In this document: one piece after another, positions 55,323-64,000 of the stretch
How the letters are laid out: the number at the start of each line of letters is the position of its first letter
How positions within the stretch are numbered: position 1 is the first letter of the stretch
Assembly (NCBI RefSeq): GCF_036346615.1
Contig: NZ_CP107836.1
Coordinates: 4,340,001-4,404,000, forward strand
Reading direction: 5' to 3'
Source of the DNA: Streptomyces sp. NBC_00523
GTDB lineage: Bacteria; Actinomycetota; Actinomycetes; Streptomycetales; Streptomycetaceae
DNA: 64,000 bases
The notes under the pieces: generated by a model
Databases searched by the model: none
Told to the model about the DNA's origin: nothing
The model's input: the letters and a program-made list of their open reading frames with translations, nothing else
Translations under genes and position numbers: made by a program

Positions 55323-55694
55323 GTGCCTACGATCCAGCAGCTGGTCCGGAAGGGCCGGCAGGACAAGGTCGAGAAGAACAAGACGCCCGCACTCGAGGGT
55401 TCGCCCCAGCGCCGCGGCGTCTGCACGCGTGTGTTCACGACCACCCCGAAGAAGCCGAACTCCGCGCTCCGGAAGGTCGCACGTGTGCGCCTGACCTCGG
55501 GCATCGAGGTCACGGCCTACATCCCGGGTGAGGGACACAACCTGCAGGAGCACTCCATCGTGCTCGTGCGTGGTGGCCGTGTGAAGGACCTGCCGGGTGT
55601 TCGTTACAAGATCATCCGCGGCTCGCTCGACACCCAGGGTGTCAAGAACCGCAAGCAGGCCCGCAGCCGCTACGGCGCCAAGAAGGAGAAGTAA
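55323..55694 (+). CDS. rpsL: 30S ribosomal protein S12
   Basis: This 123-residue protein of the decoding centre has the two loops where streptomycin mutations occur, TTPKKPNSALRKVA and RVKDLPGVRYK. Both Lys residues are the wild-type ones, so the sequence predicts streptomycin sensitivity at this locus. GTG start. It overlaps no gene and is followed by rpsG two bases later. Confidence 0.98.
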   Translation: MPTIQQLVRKGRQDKVEKNKTPALEGSPQRRGVCTRVFTTTPKKPNSALRKVARVRLTSGIEVTAYIPGEGHNLQEHSIVLVRGGRVKDLPGVRYKIIRGSLDTQGVKNRKQARSRYGAKKEK

Positions 55695-55696
55695 GA

Positions 55697-56167
55697 ATGC
55701 CTCGTAAGGGCCCCGCCCCGAAGCGCCCGGTCATCATCGACCCGGTCTACAGCTCTCCTCTTGTCACGTCGCTGATCAACAAGATCCTGCTCGACGGCAA
55801 GCGTTCCACCGCCGAGCGGATCGTGTACGGCGCCATGGAGGGTCTTCGCGAGAAGACCGGCGCCGACCCGGTCATCACGCTGAAGCGCGCGCTGGAGAAC
55901 GTCAAGCCCTCGCTCGAGGTCAAGTCCCGCCGTGTCGGTGGCGCCACCTACCAGGTGCCGATCGAGGTCAAGCCCGGTCGTGCCGCCACGCTGGCCCTCC
56001 GCTGGGTCGTGGGTTACTCCCGCGCCCGCCGTGAGAAGACGATGACCGAGCGGCTCATGAACGAGCTGCTCGACGCCTCGAACGGTCTTGGCGCTGCCGT
56101 CAAGAAGCGTGAGGACACCCACAAGATGGCCGAGTCCAACAAGGCCTTCGCGCACTACCGCTGGTAG
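55697..56167 (+). CDS. rpsG: 30S ribosomal protein S7
   Basis: This 156-residue protein begins PRKGPAPKRPVIIDPVYSSP and has LLDGKRSTAERIVYGAM and VGGATYQVPIEVKPGR, the S7 signature. It binds 16S rRNA and starts assembly of the small-subunit head. The ATG lies two bases after rpsL, suggesting coupled translation. Confidence 0.98.
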   Translation: MPRKGPAPKRPVIIDPVYSSPLVTSLINKILLDGKRSTAERIVYGAMEGLREKTGADPVITLKRALENVKPSLEVKSRRVGGATYQVPIEVKPGRAATLALRWVVGYSRARREKTMTERLMNELLDASNGLGAAVKKREDTHKMAESNKAFAHYRW

Positions 56168-56205
56168 TCGCTACCCCCATCGAGACCGAGAGAAGACTGA
56201 GCCTT

Positions 56206-58335
<2,130 letters not shown>

Positions 58336-58376
58336 CTCTCCCGAGCTCACGCTTTAGGCTTGTCACCGGAGCCCGT

Positions 58377-58418
58377 GGGGCATTCGTCGCGCAGTTCACA
58401 CTTCGCGGAGAATGCCCC
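58377..58418 (+). other. Hairpin in the fusA-tuf gap
   Basis: GGGGCATTC (58377-58385) pairs with GAATGCCCC (58410-58418) around a 24-base loop. In Streptomyces the fusA-tuf1 gap is known to hold a tuf1 promoter; this structure may be part of its leader. Confidence 0.5.
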
Positions 58419-58495
58419 CGGGGGCCGGCATCCCAGCAAAGATCACCTGGCGCCGATGAAGCAAGGCGTACAGAACCACTCCACAGGAGGACCCA

Positions 58496-59689
<1,194 letters not shown>

Positions 59690-59732
59690 TCACTTGTTCG
59701 TCTGACCTGGTTGCTCCGCACAGAGCACCAAG

Positions 59733-59773
59733 AAGGGCCCCGTCCCACCGTTCACGCGGTGGGGCGGGGCCCT
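59733..59773 (+). terminator. Terminator after tuf
   Basis: A stem of about 17 bp (AAGGGCCCCGTCCCACCG with CGGTGGGGCGGGGCCCTT) has a six-base loop, 44 bases past the tuf stop. Confidence 0.9.
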
Positions 59774-59779
59774 TCGGGT

Positions 59780-59842
59780 TCTACGGGCTTACGCGGCGGG
59801 CTTACGGGCTTACGCGGTCGGTTTACGGGCTTACGCCGCGGG
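59780..59842. repeat. Three tandem 21-bp repeats at the GNAT gene end
   Basis: Copies lie at 59780-59800, 59801-59821 and 59822-59842 with only few differences, sharing TACGGGCTTACGC. The GNAT stop codon is inside the third copy, and each copy carries an equivalent TAA on the minus strand. Confidence 0.85.
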
Positions 59843-60295
59843 CTCGGGCCACCGGACCATGAACACGTCCACCGGGTCCTCCCGCTCGGTCACGAAGCCG
59901 TGCCGCTCGTACAGCCGCCGCGCGGCGCTGCCCTGGAGCACGTTCAGCCGCACCGGCACCCCTTCCGCGTCCGCACGCGCCAGCAGGCGCCGCAGCACGC
60001 CGGAGCCGATGCCCCGCCCCTGGAGCGCCGCGTCCAGGAAGAAGCTCTCCAGGCACCACCCGTCCTCGTACGGCTTCAGCGTCACGCAGCCCGCGAAGCG
60101 GCCGTCCACCACGAGGACCGAGGTGTGCTCGGGGACGTACGAGTCACGCATCCGCTGCCGCACCCGGTGCTCGTCGTAGCGGCCGAGGCGGACCAGGTCG
60201 GGGCGCATCACGACGGCCCGGAGCTCGACGATGTCGTCCAGGTCGGCGGGGGTGGCGGGGCGCAGGTCGCAGGTTTGGGTGGTACGTACATGCAT
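59831..60295 (-). CDS. GNAT-family N-acetyltransferase
   Basis: This 154-residue acyltransferase has the GNAT acetyl-CoA loop (ALQGRGIGSGVLRRLL) and the C-terminal ARRLYERHGFV segment. The start RPATPADLDDIVELR is typical. The acceptor is unknown; the family acetylates small molecules, peptides or proteins. Its end lies in a tandem repeat. It follows the response-regulator gene on the same strand by 12 bases and could be co-transcribed. Confidence 0.87.
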   Translation of the reverse strand: MHVRTTQTCDLRPATPADLDDIVELRAVVMRPDLVRLGRYDEHRVRQRMRDSYVPEHTSVLVVDGRFAGCVTLKPYEDGWCLESFFLDAALQGRGIGSGVLRRLLARADAEGVPVRLNVLQGSAARRLYERHGFVTEREDPVDVFMVRWPEPAA

Positions 60296-60307
60296 GGCGG
60301 GAGTCTG

Positions 60308-60979
60308 TCAGAGGGCGCCCGGCCCGGCGATCCGGTATCCCACGCCCGGGGTGGTGGCGATGACCGCGGGTTCGCCGAGCTTGCGGCGCAGGCGGCTGAT
60401 GGTCACGGCGACCGTGTTGGTGAAGGGGTCGGCGTGCTCGTCCCAGACCTGTTCGAGCAGGTCCTCCGCGCTGAGGAAGGCGGGGCTCGCGGCCAGGAGC
60501 GCTTCGAGGACGGCGAACTCCTTGACGGAGAGGTCGAGCCTGCGGCCGTCGCGGCCGGCGGTCCGGTGCACCGGGTCGAGCTCGATGCCCGCGGCGCTCA
60601 GGGTGCGGGGCCGGGCGGCCGGGCGGCGGCGGGCCAGGGCGCGGATGCGCAGGACGAGCTCGGGGAAGTGGAACGGCTTGCCCAGGTAGTCGTCGGCGCC
60701 CAGGGTCAGGCCGCTGACCCGGTCGCCCGGCGAACCCGCGGCCGTCAGCATCAGGACCATCGCCCGGCCGTCGCGCTCGGTGATCATCCGGCAGAGGGTG
60801 TCGCCGTGGATGCCCGGCAGGTCCCGGTCGAGCACGACGACGTCGTACGCGGTGGCGTCCAGTTTGGCCGCGGCGTCGAGGCCGTCGTGGGCCACGTCGA
60901 CGGCCATGCCCTGGTCGCGCAGCCCCTCGGCGACGACCTCGGCGAGGGTACGGGCGTCCTCGACCACCAGGACTCTCAC
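60308..60979 (-). CDS. OmpR/PhoB-family response regulator
   Basis: This 223-residue regulator has a receiver domain (phosphoacceptor D51 in VVVLDRDLPG, conserved Lys in YLGKPF) and a C-terminal winged helix (FTNTVAVTISRLRRKLGEPA). The GTG start overlaps the histidine-kinase stop (GTGA). It should act on the divergent ABC transporter genes when phosphorylated by its kinase; this target is inferred from position. Confidence 0.92.
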   Translation of the reverse strand: MRVLVVEDARTLAEVVAEGLRDQGMAVDVAHDGLDAAAKLDATAYDVVVLDRDLPGIHGDTLCRMITERDGRAMVLMLTAAGSPGDRVSGLTLGADDYLGKPFHFPELVLRIRALARRRPAARPRTLSAAGIELDPVHRTAGRDGRRLDLSVKEFAVLEALLAASPAFLSAEDLLEQVWDEHADPFTNTVAVTISRLRRKLGEPAVIATTPGVGYRIAGPGAL

Positions 60980-62163
60980 GGCGCCGCCTCCGTGCCCGCG
61001 CCGGGCAGGGTGAGCGTGACGCGCAGGCCGCCGGCGGGGCGGGCGCGCAGGTCCAGGGTGCCGTGGTGGGCCCGAGCGATGGCCGCGACGATGGAGAGCC
61101 CGAGCCCGCTGCCCCGGCCGGTGCCCGTCCGGTCGCCGCCCAGGCGCCGGAAGGGCCGGACGAGGGCCGCCACCGCCTCCTGGCCGAGGACCGGTCCGCC
61201 CGACTCCACGACCAGGGACACCGCGCTTCCCTCCGCCCGGACCGCGACACCGATCCAGCCGCCGGGGCCGTTGTGCACGACGGCGTTGTCGACCAGGTTG
61301 TCGACCGCGCGGCGCAGCAGCGTCGGGCTGCCGGACACCCACGCGGTCCCGTCGGCCCGGTCCTGGCGTACGGTCAGGTCCCCGGCCGCGATGTCTTCCG
61401 CGCGGTCCGCCAGGGCGGCCGAGGCGAGCGGGGCGAGGGCGAGGCGCGCCGTGTCGGTGAACTCGCCCTGCCGGCTGCGGGCCAGGACGAGGAAGTTCTC
61501 CAGCAGCCGGTCCACTTGGTCGAGTTCGGTGCGCAGCCGGGCGGCCAGGGTGGTCGTGGGCGGGGGGAGCGGGCCCGGCTTGGCGAGGGCGACGTCCAGC
61601 GAGGCCCGCATCGTGGTGAGCGGCGTGCGCAGTTCGTGGGAGGCGTTCGCGACGAAGAGGCGCTGGCTTTCGAAGGAGTTCTCCAAGCGGCCGAGGAGAT
61701 CGTCGATCGTGTCGGCGAGTTCCTTCACCTCGTCGCCGGGCCCGTCCATGGCCAGGCGTTCGTGCAGGCCGTCGGCGGTGATCCGGCGGGTGGCCGCCGT
61801 CATCACGCGCAGCGGGCGCAGTACCCGGCCGGCGACGAACCAGCCGAGGACGGCCGAGAGGACCACCATCACGCCGAGGGCGATGGCGCAGCCGATCAGG
61901 ATCTGCTGGGTCTGGGTGTCGTGGACCTGGGCCAGCTGCTGCTCCAGCTCGGCGATGCGGCCCTGAGCCTGGGCCGCCGCGGGCTGTCCGGTGGCACCGG
62001 GGGCGGTCCGGCTGTCCCGCGTACCGCCGGAGGCCACCACGGCCGCGATGGTGAGCAGTGCCGTTCCCGACAGCAGGAACAGCGTGACGTACAGGGCGGT
62101 GAAGCGGGTGCGGGCGGTGGTGCGGCGCGGGCCCGCGAGCCGTCGGGGAGGACCCCATGTCAT
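60976..62163 (-). CDS. Sensor histidine kinase
   Basis: This 395-residue membrane kinase has TM1 at about 22-44, an extracytoplasmic region of about 45 residues with coiled-coil-like Gln/Ala sequence, TM2 at about 88-112 and a HAMP linker. The dimerisation box FVANASHELRTPLTTM carries phospho-acceptor H176. The N-box (RAVDNLVDNAVVHNG) and G-boxes complete the ATPase domain. GGGGAG precedes the ATG. It is the first gene of the two-component unit and is divergent from the ABC transporter. Confidence 0.93.
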   Translation of the reverse strand: MTWGPPRRLAGPRRTTARTRFTALYVTLFLLSGTALLTIAAVVASGGTRDSRTAPGATGQPAAAQAQGRIAELEQQLAQVHDTQTQQILIGCAIALGVMVVLSAVLGWFVAGRVLRPLRVMTAATRRITADGLHERLAMDGPGDEVKELADTIDDLLGRLENSFESQRLFVANASHELRTPLTTMRASLDVALAKPGPLPPPTTTLAARLRTELDQVDRLLENFLVLARSRQGEFTDTARLALAPLASAALADRAEDIAAGDLTVRQDRADGTAWVSGSPTLLRRAVDNLVDNAVVHNGPGGWIGVAVRAEGSAVSLVVESGGPVLGQEAVAALVRPFRRLGGDRTGTGRGSGLGLSIVAAIARAHHGTLDLRARPAGGLRVTLTLPGAGTEAAP

Positions 62164-62278
62164 CCGCGTGCTCCCCTCTCGCCACGGCCGGTACGGGTCA
62201 GGCTAGGCGGAGACGCCTAACAGCGGGATGACAGCGGCTGTTCGGCTGCTGTGACGCGGTGCCTCCGAGGGTGTGGCC

Positions 62279-63226
62279 ATGAGCGATGAGAGTACGAGCG
62301 CGACGATCGAGGTCATCGGTCTCCGTAAACGCTTCGGCGCCCGACTGGCCCTGGACGGGATGACGTTCACCGTGCGGCCCGGGCGTGTCACCGGCTTCGT
62401 CGGGCCGAACGGCGCGGGCAAGTCCACCACCATGCGTGTCATCCTGGGCCTCGACGCGGCCGAGGACGGGGAGGTCTTGGTCGGCGGGGTGCCGTACCGC
62501 ACCCTGCGCCGGCCGCTCCGGCATCTGGGGGCCCTGCTCGACGCCTCCGCGGTGCAGCCGGGCCGCACCGCCCGCAACCACCTGCTGTGGCTGGCCCACT
62601 CCCAGGGCCTGCCCGCCCGGCGGGTGGACGAGGTCATCGAACAGGCCGGCCTGGGCGGGGCGGCCCGGCGCAGGGCGGGCGGCTTCTCGCTGGGGATGCG
62701 CCAGCGCCTGGGTATCGCGGCGGCGCTCCTCGGCGACCCGCCGGTGCTCGTGCTGGACGAGCCGTTCAACGGCCTCGATCCCGACGGCATCGTATGGATG
62801 CGCGGCGTCCTGTCGTCGCTGGCCCGGGACGGCCGCGCCGTTCTGGTCTCCAGCCATCTGATGGGCGAACTGGAGGACACCGCCGATCACTTGGTGGTGA
62901 TCGGGCGGGGCCGGGTCCTCGCGGACACCGCCGTCTCCGCGCTGCTCGCCGAGGCGTCCGGCGGCCGGGTCGTCCTGCGCACCTCCGCACCGCAGCGCGC
63001 CGCCGAGGCCCTGCGCGGCGCGGGCGCCACCGTACTCGTCACCGGCCCCGACACCCTCGGCGTCACCGGGCTGGCCGACGAGGCGGTCGTGGCCCTGCTC
63101 GCCCGGACCGGAGTGCCGTTCTCGCAGGTGTCCGCGCACCGGGCGACGCTGGAGGAGGCGTACATGGAGCTCACCCGGGACGCGGTGGAGTACCGGGGCG
63201 TTCCGGCGGGGGAGGGCACGCGATGA
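62279..63226 (+). CDS. ABC transporter ATP-binding protein
   Basis: This 315-residue ATPase has Walker A GPNGAGKST, a Q-loop region, a degenerate signature SLGMRQR, Walker B LVLDEPFNGLDPDG and H-loop SSH. It has a C-terminal extension of about 100 residues typical of DrrA-like exporters. GAGGG precedes ATG 62279; GTG 62273 is also in frame. It overlaps the permease start (ATGA). Confidence 0.93.
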   Translation: MSDESTSATIEVIGLRKRFGARLALDGMTFTVRPGRVTGFVGPNGAGKSTTMRVILGLDAAEDGEVLVGGVPYRTLRRPLRHLGALLDASAVQPGRTARNHLLWLAHSQGLPARRVDEVIEQAGLGGAARRRAGGFSLGMRQRLGIAAALLGDPPVLVLDEPFNGLDPDGIVWMRGVLSSLARDGRAVLVSSHLMGELEDTADHLVVIGRGRVLADTAVSALLAEASGGRVVLRTSAPQRAAEALRGAGATVLVTGPDTLGVTGLADEAVVALLARTGVPFSQVSAHRATLEEAYMELTRDAVEYRGVPAGEGTR

Positions 63227-64000
63227 CCGCCATCCGCACGAGGCACACCGGCTTCCTCGCGACGCTGCACGCCGAGTGGACGAAGTTCCGTACGGTGCGG
63301 GGCTGGGTCCTCACCATGGCCGGGGCGCTCCTGGCGACGATCGTGGTCGGCCTGCTCGGAACGGCCGCCCCGGGCCCCGGCGCCGACGCCTCGTACCCGA
63401 GGGGCCCCGGCGGCGAGGCCGTCAACGACAGCTTCTACTTCGTCCACCGGACGCTCACCGGCGACGGCACTCTCACCGTCCCCCTGCGGTCCCTGGCGGG
63501 TGTGGCCGACACCGGGGCCGGGAAGACGGCTCGCGGCGCCCAGCCCTGGGCCAAGGCGGGGATCATCGTCAAGGAGAGCCTCGCCCAGGGCTCCCCGTAC
63601 GCGGCGCTCATGGCCACCGGCGCCCACGGCATCCGCATGCAGTACGACTACACGCACGACACGGCGGGCCCCGAGGCCCCGCAGCGGTGGCTGCGCCTGG
63701 TCCGCTCCGGTGACCGGCTCACCGGTTACGCCTCCGCCGACGGCTCCCGCTGGACCGAGGTCGGCCGGGCGCGGCTGCCCGGGCTCGCGCGCACCGTGCG
63801 GGCCGGGCTCTTCGCCACGTCACCGCAGGCGAAACAGGACACCGGGGCGGGCGCGGGCTTCAGCCCCGCCGTGGCCACCGGCACCTTCGGCCGGCCCGCC
63901 CTGACCGGTGGCTGGTCGCGGACCCCGTGGCGCGGCACGCAGGTGGGCGGCGACGCGGGTACCTCCGGCAGCTACACGGACACCCTGAAGGGCGGCTTCA
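63223..64000 (+). CDS. ABC transporter permease with lectin-like extracellular insert, 3'-truncated
   Basis: The ATG overlaps the ATPase stop, and the frame is open to the window end (259 residues). After the cytoplasmic start (LHAEWTKFRTVRGW, shared with ABC-2 permeases) comes TM1 at about 30-48. About 200 residues of extracellular sequence follow, including WLRLVRSGDRLTGYASADG then SRWTEVGRARLPG, which match the DUF1349-like concanavalin fold. The later membrane helices lie outside the window. The insert suggests the transporter senses or binds an external sugar-like or peptide ligand. Confidence 0.82.
   Translation, partial: MTAIRTRHTGFLATLHAEWTKFRTVRGWVLTMAGALLATIVVGLLGTAAPGPGADASYPRGPGGEAVNDSFYFVHRTLTGDGTLTVPLRSLAGVADTGAGKTARGAQPWAKAGIIVKESLAQGSPYAALMATGAHGIRMQYDYTHDTAGPEAPQRWLRLVRSGDRLTGYASADGSRWTEVGRARLPGLARTVRAGLFATSPQAKQDTGAGAGFSPAVATGTFGRPALTGGWSRTPWRGTQVGGDAGTSGSYTDTLKGGF

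Overview
The window is high-GC actinobacterial DNA, almost certainly a Streptomyces chromosome. The evidence is strong GC3 codon bias, many GTG starts, a 1161-residue RpoB that begins with TTG, a NusG with an acidic N-terminal extension, and the order tRNA-Thr, tRNA-Met, rpmG, murB, add, aspartate aminotransferase, tRNA-Trp, secE, nusG, rplK, rplA, lipoprotein, rplJ, rplL, rpoB, rpoC, rpsL, rpsG, fusA, tuf. As I remember it, this order matches S. coelicolor around SCO4608 to SCO4662.

Positions 1-8.0 kb are conserved chromosome: the end of an NADH dehydrogenase cluster (nuoL, nuoM, nuoN), an MscL channel with an added zinc-ribbon tail, htpX with a YccF-like partner, a GlsB-like protein, an ogt-alkB DNA-alkylation repair pair and a YajQ-family gene. 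A tRNA-Tyr gene follows at 8047-8128.

Positions 8079-30644 are an integrated actinomycete conjugative element (AICE) of the SLP1 type. It is bounded by a perfect 51-bp direct repeat that begins at the tRNA-Tyr anticodon loop and runs through the 3' end of the gene. From left to right it carries an integrase and excisionase, an iteron-like region, a two-gene replication module (helicase-type ATPase and primase-polymerase) with a cytosine methyltransferase, and a leftward transfer operon of tightly overlapping genes ending in an FtsK/TraB-type DNA translocase. A repeat cluster next to the translocase stop codon may be the transfer site. A divergent GntR-family repressor and a kinase-like gene follow, with a 16-bp inverted-repeat operator between the two transcription units.

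The right third of the element (21.3-30.5 kb) is defence cargo. It holds a three-gene operon of a Trypco1-like small protein, an AAA+ ATPase and an S8 protease (IetAS-like); an SRA-SBD-HNH type IV restriction enzyme like ScoMcrA, which acts on phosphorothioate or methylated DNA; a broken HNH gene; and a complete NaeI-like type II restriction-modification pair. The operon combining a Trypco1-like protein with the AAA and S8 genes is the best candidate for a poorly described system.

Positions 30.6-41.4 kb are chromosome again: two small metabolic genes, tRNA-Thr and tRNA-Met, rpmG, a MaoC dehydratase pair, two TetR regulators with visible operators (one pair controls an efflux pump), murB, adenosine deaminase and an aminotransferase. 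Positions 41.6-59.8 kb are the transcription and translation superoperon. Positions 59.8-64.0 kb hold a GNAT acetyltransferase and an OmpR-type two-component system divergent from an ABC transporter whose permease has a large lectin-like extracellular insert and runs off the window.
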